Counted from the first letter of the stretch, positions 23,404-35,812 are shown. The stretch: DNA of 64,000 bases from Chiua virens (GCA_019787685.1 JAHNUO010000001.1:248001-312000); one strand, 5' to 3'. The notes: generated from the letters alone by a model not told the origin. Made by a program: numbers and translations.

Positions 23404-25890
23404 CTATGTACATGTGAAATAATCAGTAACCTTGCTGTTCACTGTGTTCTGCATCCCGGCAACTTGTGTCCTCTGTTTCAACATGTGCAACATATGTTCA
23501 AACTCCCATCCAAAATCATCATCAAGCTCATTGATGACATCCTGTAGTGCAAGTGCTGCCTCAAGAGTTTCTCTCCAGGCATGACATGGCTTCAATGGGT
23601 CAACATTCATGGCACTGCAATTCTCTTCGTCGACCTCCAAGTCACTCTTTTCCTGTGCCGTGCGTGCATCCATAACAGACTGGTAGATGTCCTCATCTGT
23701 CATGTCAAAAATGTTGTGCATATCTGTGTCCAAGTTAAGGAGCTCAGAAATGCTCATCTGGTTCGAGGGCTGAAGGATACCTGTTGCCTCCAAGTTGTCT
23801 AGAGCACTTTTGAGAAGGCTTTCAGACTCAGCAGCAGGGTCCAAGTCATCATGCGCTCTGGTAGTACCAGCCAATAATGACAAGACAGGAACAGATGGTT
23901 GGATGGGGTTGGGATTGGTGTCAGGTAGGATACGGGCCTTATGCCAGCACTTTTGGATTGTCATGACATCAACCTCCTTCCATGCATTATCAATGAGCTT
24001 CATGGCTTCTAGTTGATCAATGTCATAGACTTGGGATGGTGTAACTCCAAGGTCATAGAGATCAATAGAACGGTGGATGAACTTTGTGTGATAGTGGGCC
24101 TTGAAGCAATGGATGATGCCTGTTATGATAGATCCGGGTAGGACCTAGCATAGCCACAAAAGCGCTAAGGATCAAGTGGCTGCGATAACTCGAACAACCA
24201 CCACTTGATACGTGGCGCGCTGTAAGAGTTCAAGAGGTCTGCTGTTAGCGTATTGCCAACAGTGGAATCAAGTTAGAACTCAGGCGTTGCTGAGAGCGTC
24301 CTGTTGGGGATCTATACCTGAAGGACCAAGGGTCTTCCTCTTGTGATCGAGGTGGAACCTAGGCGTTGGCCGTAGGTGTCAAGGGTCAAGGGTCAAGGAG
24401 GTCACAGGGGGGTTCCCGAGTGGAGGCAGAGATACTCAGCTAGATTGTGGAGATCAAGACTAGTGTACAAGAGTATCGCTGTGAGGTATTTATACTACGA
24501 GAATCATGCACGGACCACGTAACTAAAAGGGGTAGGCCAGAAGAGCGGAAGAACAAAGGGCCAAAAAGGGGTGTGCACAATATCCAAAAGGGGTGGCCAA
24601 GAAGAGCAGAACGGAAGGAAGGCCAAAAGGAAATCATATGATGCGAAGGCAACGGACGATGATGAAAGAGAAATGACTAAGTGCAATGCCATCAGATGAT
24701 GACGTGAAAGAAAAGAGTAAGCATGTGGGTGAAGCCGATGCTGGTTATGTAAGGTGAAACACGTACGGATGGGCGTACGAAGATACCTAGGTATCAAGTA
24801 AAGCAAAGTAGTACAAGTGAAACGATGAAAAGAAAGAAATCGTAACAATGCCCTGATCGTTGGGCTGGACATGAGATGTCAGGTTGGGTGCAAAGTTGAT
24901 GACCTCGATGTTGGTGAGCATCTCTGGAATGATGTGCCCTGCAAAATTGTCCTGTAAAAGAAGAATCTTACAGCCCTTGTCCCTAAGCTTCCAATCCCAG
25001 TCTAACAACCACTCCTGGTAGATGGTAGCTGTCATCCATGCCTTTGCATTGTTCCGATAATAAAATCCATGTTGTGTCCCTGTCTTATTCTTGAACGTGT
25101 GTGGCTTGTAGGCCTTTCTGATGATGAGTGGGGACAACTTCTTTGACCTATCTGAATTTGCTGTGAACAAATATGTGAGGCATATCTTTTTCCCCTTGAC
25201 GCCTGATTGCTGCATGTTTGAGAGACCACGGTCTGGAGGCATGCTATCAAACAATTGAGAATTTGAAACCTTGAGAGCAAAAAACTTATGCATAAAACAA
25301 TGCTGACTCATCAGTATTAAAAATATCACATTCCTTGTAGTCCTTCTCTTTGATCAAGTCTTGGATGTGGAGCTGCTCTTTCTCAGTGGTTTCAGTGGCT
25401 ACAGATGCAGCTTCACCATGTCGTTTGATCCCCTTCAATCCAACCCAGGTCTTGTAGCAACTCAACCAACCTTCACTCAGTTTGAGACACTCATCATCCA
25501 GAACTCCAGTAAGATCAGCAAATTTTTTCCATTTCTAACAAAGGACTTCACCAGTGAGGAGGATCCTATCCACCATTGCTTTTGAAACCCATAAATCAAG
25601 CATCTCTGTCACTTCAGGATGCTGGGTCTGACGGATCCGCTTGTTCTTGCATTCCTGGGCAATACTTGAGTTATAGCTCGCATGGAATTCAGCTTCTTTT
25701 TTCAGCCACACAGAGACTCTTGGTTGCTGAAGTCGTAACATGGTATAGACAGTGTTGAAATGTGCTGCAGTCCTCTTCTGATTCTTGCCATTAGCATGAT
25801 ACCAATTGAGGATCTTGACACACTGTGCTAATGTCACATTTTCAGATTTTCATGGTGGCACAGCAACCTTTGTGTGTTTCATTGGCCCTG
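23404..25890 (-). pseudogene. CENP-B/pogo-like DDE transposase, split by an LTR
   Basis: Reading right to left, a start region (MKHTKVAVPP) is followed by an in-frame TGA. Next come the HTH region VKILNWYHANGKNQKRTAAH, a second HTH_CENPB-like part, the first catalytic Asp in NTDESALFY, an interrupting TAA near 25293, then MPPDRGLSNMQQ, the second Asp in LLLQDNFAGH and the third in VQPNDQGI. Just after that motif the solo LTR interrupts the frame. Coding resumes at 24120 with the usual C-terminal IDNAWKEVDVMTIQKCWHKA region and an acidic tail ending at 23404. It is a DDE_1-family integrase-like enzyme with several stops and is now non-functional. Confidence 0.85.
24121..24847 (-). mobile_element. 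Solo LTR, family 1, copy 2 (TSD ATGCC)
   Basis: On the minus strand it starts TGTTACGATTTC and ends CTATCATAACA, like the copies at 5731 and 30803. The perfect 5 bp duplication ATGCC lies at 24116-24120 and 24848-24852. The TATA box (plus strand TATTTATA, 24487-24494) confirms minus orientation. It disrupts the pogo-like transposase. Confidence 0.92.
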
Positions 25891-25898
25891 GGTCTACT

Positions 25899-26306
25899 TT
25901 AGGAGCTGGACCTATCATACATTAGACTTGCTTCGACACATTGGCATTTAGCATGAAGGAAATGCCTATGTTTACACTTTTTTGAGGGAAGCACCATTGC
26001 CCCTCCAGGCCCTCCTAGCCTCATAAGCTTCTCTACAATCATTTTCTGATGGAAATCCAATCCACTTAAGAAAGTTTCATGGTTTAAGTCAGATGCACAT
26101 TCAAATGCTTCAATGACCCATTCCTCATCAATGAGGTTTGCTTCATTGTCAAGCCATTCTTGGTCTGACTCTGGTATGGGCTCCCTAGCTCTTAAGGTGG
26201 CTTCAAGAAGTGCTTTCCAGCTCTGGACCAAGCCCCAAAGCTTCTCAAGGCCCTTTTTGAGCATGTCAACAGGCACCATGGTGATGAGTGTGAAACTCTG
26301 GGTCAC
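25899..26306 (-). other. Second open frame in the pogo-like element
   Basis: A 135-residue frame upstream of the transposase, inside the element. It is acidic and helical (EKLWGLVQSWKALLEATLRA, then DQEWLDNEANLIDEEWVIEA) and ends in a Cys/His cluster (KKCKHRHFLHAKCQCVE). It may be an accessory protein or a displaced transposase part. I do not recognise the family. Confidence 0.35.
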
Positions 26307-27599
26307 TCTTGCCTTTGTTATGAGGGAAATTATATAATATACTTTCCTAATTTAGTATTATTCTGGGGGTAGTATCGGTTATGGTGTCGAGAAATCCCTA
26401 TCGGGTATGTGTTGTAAGAGAGTATTTGTTATGCAGTGAAATCCCCACATTCTGAGCTGGGAAATCCCAAAAAGTATACACTACAAGAGAGTATCACTTT
26501 TACCCCCTATTCCTTATGTGAGAGTTGACTGTAAATGCATATGTTACACTGTCATTATAAAGACTTATTATTAATTTGTAATTACATTTTCTTGGCTAAT
26601 AAACTCAACATTCTATGAAAATATTTAGCAAGATAAGGTTCAAATGAGTTTGCAGAGCAAACTCAACTGTGTCTGAGGTGTAAGTCATCATGTGCAGAAA
26701 CAGGCCTCATGAGTCATGCCATAGATCAAGGAGTATCTTGATTCTTGTATGATAGTAAGCTTGTTGGTTTTGATGGCAATTGCCAGTGGACACTTATGGT
26801 AGTTCAGTTTGGCCTTACTAGTAGACTTGTGGTACCAGTGAGAGCAACAAATTACTACTAGTAGCAGGCAAAGAGGTTGGATAAGCAGAGTTGGTGGAAA
26901 TGCTAGGCTGAGAGAATTATGAGATATAAATTTAACACCAAATAATAATATTTGACTCATATACATAGGGGAATTAGTCCCTGAGAGAAACAATTCCTGG
27001 CATCATGTCATGGTCCAGTTCAGAATTCACTCCTCTACATATCTCTGCTATAAGCCTTCCTTCATCTTATTTACTCTCAGAAATAATGGTAAGTTATTTC
27101 TTATGGCTTTATATCACTTATTTGACATCTTTAAGGCTCATGACTCAAAGTGTCAAAATTCTGATGTGCTCTGCAGGTCAGTGTCCTCACCTGCTAGTCT
27201 AATGGTATATTTTTACTTGATTCTGTTTTTTTTTTTCACTTGTGCTTACATCTTTACAGTTAGATACAACTGGAAGTCCCTGAGGTTGCAGGTATCCACC
27301 TGCTTAGGCCAGCACAACCAGCCACCCAATCAGTTAAGACATTGATAGTTGAATGGAAGAAATTCCTCCCACATTCACCAACAGGAGACTAGGCTTCATT
27401 TAAGATTACCAAGCTAGAGATTCAGAAGAAGTTTTTTTTTTGTACCAGCATGAGTTTTTAATCATGTACCTTGCTAATACAGAATAGGTTCATTTCATTC
27501 TTTCCCACCTATGTTCTAATTGGACACAGAAATTAAACAGAATATCCATCAACCTCTTAGTTCAACAGGATGTGAAAGGCAATATCATGTATGCTAGTT

Positions 27600-27981
27600 C
27601 AGGACTACCAGAAGATATACTGTCCATTCTCTCACCAGATCATTTGAACTTGTTCTGATCCTCCACTTTGGTGAAGTCTATCTCTTGAGGGAGTAGCTCT
27701 TTGCCATCTTTCACAAACATCACTATTATTCTGAACACAGTTGCCAAATGCTTTCCAATGTACACAATCAGTCTCTTCAACTGTTATCACTTCTGCACAG
27801 TGACATGCAAGGTACTTTTGATATTCCAGCCTACTATTTCACCAATCAAGAATGATGGAAAGTCTAAGAATAAGAGGATTTCTTGAAAGAAGGTAGTTCT
27901 AGATTCAGTCATCTCTAGGAATTGTGGGTTGATCATGGAGAAGATATCCACTTGGAAGATCCACTTGGAGAGGGTCAGCAT
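27600..27981 (-). pseudogene. Unidentified decayed coding relic
   Basis: The minus strand reads as a protein-like sequence interrupted by single stops: a stretch beginning MLTLSKWIFQVDIFSMINPQ, then LKRLIVYIGKHLATVFRIIV and FVKDGKELLPQEIDFTKVED. The amino-acid make-up looks coding, but I do not recognise the family. It is probably a transposon remnant. Confidence 0.3.
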
Positions 27982-28977
27982 AATGGAGGGTAAGAAGAAA
28001 GCAAAGCAGGAGAAGTGCTAGTGTCTATTCATATGTACAAGTATGATAATTACACAATCACTGTGGAAATGAGATTCAAGAGAAAGCCATTGAGTCCATA
28101 CACTGGATCAGAAAGCAGAAGGGTGAGAATGATGCCTTTCCATTGGTATATCCACATAGAAAGCTTTCAGTTTGGTGAAAACATTACTGTAGCAACTGAT
28201 CAGTTGTGTTCTAGTTTATGTAGTTCATTGTCATTCCATCCACTAGCCAAGACATACTTCCTATCAGCCACTGATGTGGTCTCAGATATTAATTTTAATC
28301 ACCTTTACCTTGCATATTTGGAACAGTCATCATCACTTCTTTGTGTCTTCTTTGGTCACCTCAGTTTGGTCATTCTGGTTTGACCCATCTTACTCAGGCT
28401 TTTGCTTGCCCTTGCTGAGGCTACTCTCACTCAACTCTTTCTTTCTATTAGCACTATCCTTTAGACTTCCCTTTATGTCTACTTACTGTCTCTTTATACC
28501 AGTACTTGACACAATAGGGGCATCAATAAATCTTGCTGTGAAGTGCTGGCTAGTTCTGGGTAGCTCTACTCAGCAAGGTCTACTAGTCTATAGTAAATTG
28601 AAAAAAAAAACCTGCCTATAGAAATTTTACACCATTCATTATTCAAGTTACCATCATGCATATATACTTGAAATGGCTGCTCTGACCATTTGAGTCCAAC
28701 TGCCTATATGACAGTGCAAAAAAGTCTGAGAGAAATTGTGTCCTGCTGATGATTTAGGAACCATGGTGTAACAACCTAGAACAAATGTGGACTATAGGAT
28801 ACTTGCGAGAGGTTGTAGTCAGTGTTAAGAGGATGAATGCAAGTGAGTCCAACAAGTGAGGCGAGAACTACGGAGGGAATCAATGTCTGAGGACAGTGCC
28901 AGAGATCAAAGGAGGAAACCCAAAGGTGAACTTTGTTAGAGTTCCCTTGGTACTGTATTCATAGGGTTCTGCGTGGA

Positions 28978-29200
28978 TACACCCATGGGTATCAGAGCTC
29001 ATACCCATACCCATACCTACCAAAAACCCATACCCATGCTGTGGGTATGGGTTTTCCTGTGGGTATCAAAAACCGTACCCATGGGTTTAGTAGTACCAAG
29101 CCTAAACTATAGACTAAACCTTGTTCTAAACCTCACTCACTCATGGTAAGCCATCATCATCATCACCCTCACCTTGCTATGGACCCACTGTACCCACGGC

Positions 29201-29232
<32 letters not shown>

Positions 29233-29262
29233 CCAAAGTCCAACCCATACCCATACCCACAC
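28978..29262. repeat. Facing blocks of the telomere-like hexamer CCCATA/GGGTAT
   Basis: ACCCAT repeats near 29003-29035 are followed by GGGTAT-type copies, then a run of about five GGGTAT units at 29202-29232 and CCCATA units near 29243. The units switch strand several times, so the region can form hairpins. The unit is not the common fungal TTAGGG telomere repeat. An open frame rich in Gly-Tyr across it is only a by-product. Confidence 0.7.
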
Positions 29263-29382
29263 AGATCCCTATGTATTCACGTCTTATATACTAAAAGTAC
29301 ATCAGAGTTACAATCAGAGTATGAATTATATAGATAAGGAATAGTGTCCTGATTGGTGGATAAGGTGGGAATACATGAGGTA

Positions 29383-29937
29383 TGTCATATACCGCTCCAT
29401 TCTCCATTCCTCCGGATACAACTCCATACCTCTTAGACCATAACTCCGGGTCGATCACCCTCAGGACACAACTCCGTGATCCCAGACCTCCATTACGTAT
29501 ATATGTTTCCTCTTTTATTTTAGTACATAACCTGTGTCTCGCTTACGAGCACAGCTCCGGCTTTCTCAGTACCCGACTTACCTCCAGCTATGTAGTTTCC
29601 CGATCTTCTGTCTTACTCAGTTCTTACCAACTCCGTTACTAATCTCCATTCCACTCTGAGTATATAAACTGTAGTACCCCGACTGTGTACCCTTAGTCTG
29701 AATATTAGTTTATTTGTACGACTCACTCTGAACACTCCATAAGACCTTGATGGTCTTTACTCTGCTCGACTCCACTTCATGTGTTGAGTCATATATCTAC
29801 CTCCGTTCTCCGTACGTCCGAAATATAGGGACAGACTGTGACAAGGGCGCACCACATACGGTGAAGCCAAGTCCCGTCCAATGCTACAACTCCGGAGATC
29901 CGGAGTTGGCTACCTCCAAGTCACACAGTCTCTAACA
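29383..29937 (+). mobile_element. Solo LTR, family 2 (TSD AGGTA)
   Basis: A 555 bp sequence starts TGTCATATACCGC and ends CAGTCTCTAACA, flanked by the perfect direct repeat AGGTA at 29378-29382 and 29938-29942. A TATA box (TATATAAA, 29661-29668) is present. It is unrelated in sequence to family 1. The short length and TG...ACA ends would suit a Copia-type LTR, which is an inference. Confidence 0.75.
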
Positions 29938-29942
29938 AGGTA

Positions 29943-30714
29943 TCAGCATGTATGTGAGTCATAGATAAGAGCATGAGGGAACAATGCTGTAACAATGCGG
30001 TAGAAGCATGTTATGAGATAAGCACTGGTTTAATAATAGTTATGAGTCATATGGAATCATAGGTAAGAGATAACATGTGAATACACGTGTGTTGTGCATG
30101 GGATATGACATTGTGTAATAACACGTGTCTAATGATGATGATATAAATATCATAATGTGGCAGCCAATGGGGTTAGGTCCTGAGGACAGCCTTGACATGA
30201 GGCAAAGTATGCCGTAATAGATAATGAAGTATCTTGTATAATGGAGTAGAGCTTGAGTAGGAAGGCAAAAAGATAATGAGTGAAACATGATTATAACACA
30301 TGGTCAGCTTTGCACAGATGCAAGTACAACACAAGAACAAGAATGAGCACATGGCTGTCCACATAGTAATCTCAACATCAATTTGATCTTGCCATGCCAG
30401 TGAATTCTAGCTTTGGATAGGCTGCCATGAATATTGCATCTTTTGTCACCTCACCTTGGCCACTTTGGTTTGGCCTCTCTTACCTTTTCTCACTACATCC
30501 TGGCAGGCTGATGCATCAAATACTAGTGCAATTTTAGTTACTCCAGTGATACAACATTACTACAATATTGAGACAGGATTAAGCAGTTTCATTATGATCC
30601 ATTACTAACACATCGATCATACATACTAATAACTGTATATGTACATAGTGCTATATTCCTTGGTCAATCAGATTAAGCCAATTTGAGTACCACACACAGC
30701 CACTTTTTGTTCTA
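29943..30714. other. No gene seen
   Basis: AT-rich sequence between a solo LTR and the large foldback element. Short frames only. Confidence 0.4.
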
Positions 30715-33337
30715 ATTACATAATCTAATCTAAGCAAAGTGATCAGGAACATGATCAGGAACATTGTCAGAAGCATTGTAATCCTCATTCCCTTCTGGAA
30801 ATTGTTACAATTCATCTTTTCTTTTGCCTTTCACTATGCTTGGTACTACAGGTACCTCCTATGTTCAATCCGCAAGGCTTACCCTTGCTTCAGATTACTC
30901 AGCAAGGGCTTAACCCTTTGCCCCATTTACCTTTTTCTTTTGCTGATCCGATTACACAACTCTGGCCTAACCCGTTGTTCCATTGTCGCTTCCTTCCTTC
31001 CGCTTCCTGATCTGGTAGGGATTGCTTTTATTTCCGCTGCCATTTGGATAGCTTCCATGTTTTACCTTTTATACCTTCATCCATCCGGTGCTCCCACTCC
31101 ATACAACTCCTTTGGCCCTTTGTCTGTTCCACTCTTCTTGGCCACTCCTTTTGGACCCTTGGTCCGTGCTCGACTTTCATAGTATAAATACTGCGCAGTG
31201 ATACTCCTGTACTTCAGTCTTGATCTACACAATCTAGCTAGTATCACTGCTCCTCTTCGGGCTTAACCTAAGCCATCCCTCATTGCTGTGACCAACGTCC
31301 AGCACCTCGGTCCACCCTGATCGCAAGGGGAAGTCTTTGGTCCTTCAGGTATAGATTCCCAACAGGACGCTCTCAGCAATGCCTGAGTTCTACCTCGTCT
31401 CACTGGTAGCAATCTGCTGACCAGTAACCCTCCTTGAACTCTTTCAGCACGCCACATATCAAGTGGTGGTTGTTTGAGTTATTGCAGCCACTTGGTACTT
31501 AGTGCTTTTGCGTCTACGCTAGGCCCTACCCGGGACTATCATAACAGAAATCTCCTAAAACATATGTTTTCTACAGCTCCCCTTTCATTTCAGCCCTTTT
31601 CCAGGTCATCCCCCATGAATGCCTTTGTATACATGTTATAGTGCTTATTTGATGCTCTGAAGGCTCCTGAAAGGCATAAACTGAGAAATGAGAGAAAAAG
31701 AAAAACATATCCGCATTTTTGACATCCTGGACATATAGGCTTGAACATTATGTCCCCAAGAAGCAATTATATGCATATCCACCATATCCAAAGGGCATGG
31801 GGCTGGGTAACAAGCTGGGAGAGTTATAGCATATTCTCCTCCTGGCCCCCTTTTTGATCCTGGGACAGTCTACTGGTGGCTGAGTGGATTTGTTGAGTTA
31901 GGGAGGCCATCAGAAATATTTATGCTTGTATTCTATCACTTCCCCCCACCATTCCAAACCTGTTTCAACTCTCTTTTGTGCTTTTTCACTTTTTAATTGT
32001 CAGGAGTATAGAAAATGACATATGATACATATGCTCAGGGCACCTATCTAGTCCTTTAGAGTACATTTATGCCATTTCTCCAGCACTATATAAGGTCTTA
32101 TAAGTGAGATTTGAAGCTACATTGTGTGATTTAGACATATGGAAAGTGTGGGAATCTATACAGAAACCTTAAGAGACTTGTCAAACATATCATTGTGGCT
32201 TTCACAACTTATATAAAAACATTATAGGTGGTTTAATATATTGTCCTATATCATAAAAAGCTTATCCTAGCATTAGAGCAACTGCATGATGATATTGAAA
32301 TATCCAAAATGTGAAATTACCTACATATCCTATAGTACTCTGTATATAATTTGGATATAAACTTATGTACAGCACTGAGCTTTATAGGAGATTTATTCAG
32401 GAACTGATATTTCAGACTCTAGAAATACACCATACTCCACTATTTATATGATATAGATGTGTCTGTCTGACTACTTAGAATGTTGCTAACCTGTTGTGTT
32501 ATCATTATTCCTTGTATACTGTAGCCAAACAGACTCAGACATTACCATATTACATAATCTTCGGGTAGATAATATTCACTTTGACATGTCTCTACCTCAG
32601 TCACAGACTCCATCCTGTACTGAGTATATTTCTACATAACCATGTTGTGGAAGTTACCCATACTTTCCATATGTCTAAATCACACAATGTAGCTTCAAAT
32701 CTCACTTATAAGACCTTATATAGTGCTGGAGAAATGGCATAAATGTACTCTAAAGGACTAGATAGGTGCCCTGAGCATATGTATCATATGTCATTTTCTA
32801 TACTCCTGACAATTAAAAAGTGAAAAAGCACAAAAAGAGAGTTCAAACAGGTTTGGAATGGTGGGGGGAAGTGATAGAATACAAGCATAAATATTTCTGA
32901 TGGCCTCCCTAACTCAACAAATCCACTCAGCCACCAGTAGACCTTCCCAGGATCAAAAAGGGGGCCAGGAGGAGAATATGCTATAACTCTCCCAGCTTGT
33001 TACCCAGCCCCATGCCCTTTGGATATGGTGGATATGCATATAATTGCTTCTTGGGGACATAATGTTCAAGCCTATATGTCCAGGATGTCAAAAATGCGGA
33101 TATGTTTTTCTTTTTCTCTCATTTCTCAGTTTATGCCTTTCAGGAGCCTCCAGAGCATCAAATAAGCAATTCACACAGTATATTGAGGTATCTGTAAGAT
33201 GTATACAAAGGCATCCATAGGAAAGGGCTAGAATGAAAGGGGAGCTATAGAAAACATATGTTTTAGGATATTTCCAGAAGGGTTACAATGCTTTTGACAA
33301 TGTTCCTGACCAGTTCGCTTATATTATATTATGTAAT
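30715..33337. mobile_element. Large foldback element with about 690 bp inverted arms
   Basis: The left arm (30715-30802 plus 31547-32152) and right arm (32657-33337) are inverted copies, with a spacer of about 500 bp. The ends are ATTACATAAT(C/A)TAAT(C/A)TAAG. The left arm is split by a family 1 solo LTR; removing it restores colinearity with the right arm. No transposase is encoded. The arms look highly similar, with only scattered differences. No flanking target duplication is evident. Confidence 0.85.
30803..31546 (+). mobile_element. Solo LTR, family 1, copy 3 (TSD GAAAT)
   Basis: 744 bp starting TGTTACAATTCATC and ending CTATCATAACA, with the perfect duplication GAAAT at 30798-30802 and 31547-31551. 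TATA box TATAAATA at 31183-31190. It sits in the left arm of the foldback element. Confidence 0.92.
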
Positions 33338-35273
33338 ATAGCTTCGCACAGATTCTGAGCCTGCAGTGATACTGCAGTGCCAGTGTTACATCACCTTGTG
33401 CACTGTGATTGTAGTGATTTTATTCATCAATCTAACACTATGGCCTGGGCTACAAGTGAGATGTGCATTCAAGATAACTGAGCCGAAGGACCAGAGTCTC
33501 ATCATGGCATTGTGTCGTGGGAACTTATGAGTACTCACGTTCGTATTAGGGTGACGACTTCGCACCTCGCACAACCATGCTACAGTTGCAATCTGCAAGT
33601 CAACGTGCATTAGCAATCATCAGGTCTCTCGACCCTGTATGCCTCTCCGACGTCCTTTTGGAGTTTGCATCTGTCGTTCGGTCCCAATTCTGGGATGGAA
33701 GACGAACGGGTCCGGACTTCATCTCCTCCCATGGCCAGTCTCACCAAACGTCAGTCGGGACATTTAGCAAAACTCATTTTTCAACACAGCACAGATCTCC
33801 TGGCATCCAAGTCCGATAATCCCGACATGCGTCACCAGGATGAACCCGTGGTGCACGGTGTCCCTCTGCACAACAGTGACTCTGGTACAGCATCGGTCCA
33901 TGAGTATGTGGAAGCCCATCCCCAGACAGTTGCAGTTTTGGACCTCGCAAATGGTCGGGAATACCAGGAAGACCAGAGATCTCAGAAAGAGCAGGAAATT
34001 GGCCCCGAGTCACAGTACGCCACACCGGCGGAAATCGACCTCATGGTGCTCGTACCCATATTGTGCAGCTTCCTCGTCATCTTAAGGACCCATCAGTGGT
34101 CTCCATCAGCCGAGTTTATTGTCATTGACTTCATAGCCGCCCTCATACTTGGACCCGGCACACTCACACTCATTCGGAGGACGTCATTGCATCCTGTTGA
34201 GTTGGATCCTGACCTTGGATGCGCAGTGCTCATGGATGATGACATTGTTGTCGTGATTCGGGGCAGCCAAAGAATTGTGGAGGCCATCACCTGAAGGTGG
34301 CTTTTACCTCTCTTTGGCAGATTCTCAGATCTTGCCGCGTGCAGAAGATCCATCCCCAGATCCCGTGACAGAGAGGTGGCAAGAGAAGCAAGTAGTCTCC
34401 GACATCCTCTACGGAACATTGGAAGGAGGATGTCGGGGGGCATGCGAGGTCCATAGTGATGCGATTTTTGCATCTATATTTTTCTTTCCCTCATCTCAGA
34501 GAGACGGCTTACGTCTTGGTCTTCGGGCGGATGATAGTGCCAGGCATGCTGGTGGGGGTTGAAGGCATCCATCAATGACTCGCTAGCACCAGTCTCAGGC
34601 GTGACACCAGCTACGCTCAGTGGCAAGGTTGACGGGAGAATTTCTGGGACTGCTCACAGTAGTGGCGTGCATCACTTCAGCGTCCTCCTCTACCATTCTC
34701 CTTCACGGCGTGTCGTTCTTTGTCCAGTCGTCTTACTTTGGGCTGTTCGCGAGGCTGGTCTTGCAATCCCAAAATTATCTCATTCGACCACAGCGACTGC
34801 TGAACGCGCTGCGCCGTCCAGTGATAAGGAAGTGGGCGTTTCGTACGCGGACTTCGGCGGCGACGTTCGTGTCTCTCGTTCTTTGCCGAAACATCCCTCG
34901 CCCAGTCAGGACCGTCCATATTCATGGTGTGTTAGACACCTTGATTCCTGATCAGCGCGAGGTCTGGAGAGCATGGAAGGACAGGGTAGCTGATCGCATC
35001 GTACACCAAGGACGCATCGACTTTACGCCGACTATACCTACGTTTCCTGACTCGAAGCGTCAAAAGCGCCTGAAAGATTTGTTGGACGAAGGCTCAAACT
35101 GCTCACGATAGATTCTACCATTTTTACCTACCGAAAAGTGGATAAGTACCATACGTTGATGATACTTCTGGTTCATTCCGTGACTATTGTTGAAATGTGA
35201 TACATAGGTACATCACATCCTATGTGCAATCAAACGGTAACGATTGCTTCCCTTGGTGTGATCAAAATCATCA
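33323..35273 (+). repeat. Inverted duplication, copy X
   Basis: This block is repeated on the minus strand at 44953-46740 and, beyond an inserted Plavaka element, at 53696-53895 (copy Y). Both copies contain the same coding frame, its upstream region and the outer 15 bp ATTACATAATATAAT. Similarity ends near 35273 and 44953. Confidence 0.85.
33577..35111 (+). pseudogene. Frameshifted copy of the 544-codon membrane-protein frame
   Basis: It starts at the ATG of MLQLQSASQRALAIIRS, 33577. The sequence parallels the open frame at 45081-46700 but carries several single-base insertions: near 33730 in the CTCCCATGG context, near 34290 (CACCTGAAGG against CACCGAAGG, creating a stop), near 34450 and near 34613. 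Hydrophobic stretches such as EIDLMVLVPILCSFLVIL and FIVIDFIAALILGPGTLTLI are retained. No product family is recognised. Confidence 0.7.
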
Positions 35274-35812
35274 GATGGATAAGTCGCAAAGTAATGCATT
35301 ACTACATAGCACATGCGTCCAACAAGATATACTAGATTTGATTCATAATATCAATTACTCAATGATCCCCTTCGTCGAGTGAACGTCAGAAGAGCACGTA
35401 ACGTTTCGTGTAAACTGGACATTGTAGGAAGTGATTTAGATAGCCAGGCTCGCCGAGGCTTGGTCACAGTCGGGCTTAGCCCAGTCAGACTCCGTCACGA
35501 TGACTCTGAGACATTTGACGACAAAACTCCGGTTGTCGGTTACATAGATGCGCAGGATGAACAGAAAAACCTCCAACCTTGTCATTGACCAGCTAGGCTT
35601 TGTGCACATCCGCTGGCACCGAGAAGCACAGCCAATACTAGTAGCAATTTTCATGGTCTACAATCTGTCAGTTCCCCTTGCTTCCATTACGAACGCGAGA
35701 GACAATATTCAAGATTGCTGTCGATGGAACATAAACATCACGGTTAACATACATGGTCGTGGAAGAATCAAATGTCATTGACAAGGATGACATAGCAAAC
35801 AATAGAAGCTGG
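35274..35812. other. No gene seen between copy X and SDR copy 3
   Basis: Short frames only. A region near 35380-35690 shows faint resemblance to 39470-39740, in keeping with a second, more decayed copy of the same gene pair there. Confidence 0.35.

Larger units (their letters stand above)
23277..26531 (-). mobile_element. pogo/Tigger-like DNA transposon with TA target duplication
   Basis: The ends are inverted repeats beginning CAGTC(G/A)ACTCTCACATAAG and continuing AATA. CAGT at 23277 and ACTG at 26528-26531 are flanked by TA on both sides (23275-23276, 26532-26533), the hallmark of Tc1/mariner/pogo elements. Inside is a minus-strand CENP-B-type transposase relic. A family 1 solo LTR (24121-24847) has inserted into the DDE-coding part. 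Without that LTR the element is about 2.5 kb. Confidence 0.9.
26534..29377. other. AT-rich debris without an intact gene
   Basis: Apart from the relic at 27600-27981 and the hexamer blocks at 28978-29262, I see only short frames. A minus-strand stretch near 26740-26830 containing LAIAIKTNKLTI is another likely coding relic. Confidence 0.4.

Noticed and set aside
29143..29337. Gly-Tyr repeat protein
   Set aside because: It is a translation of the GGGTAT hexamer run, with no promoter or conserved context.
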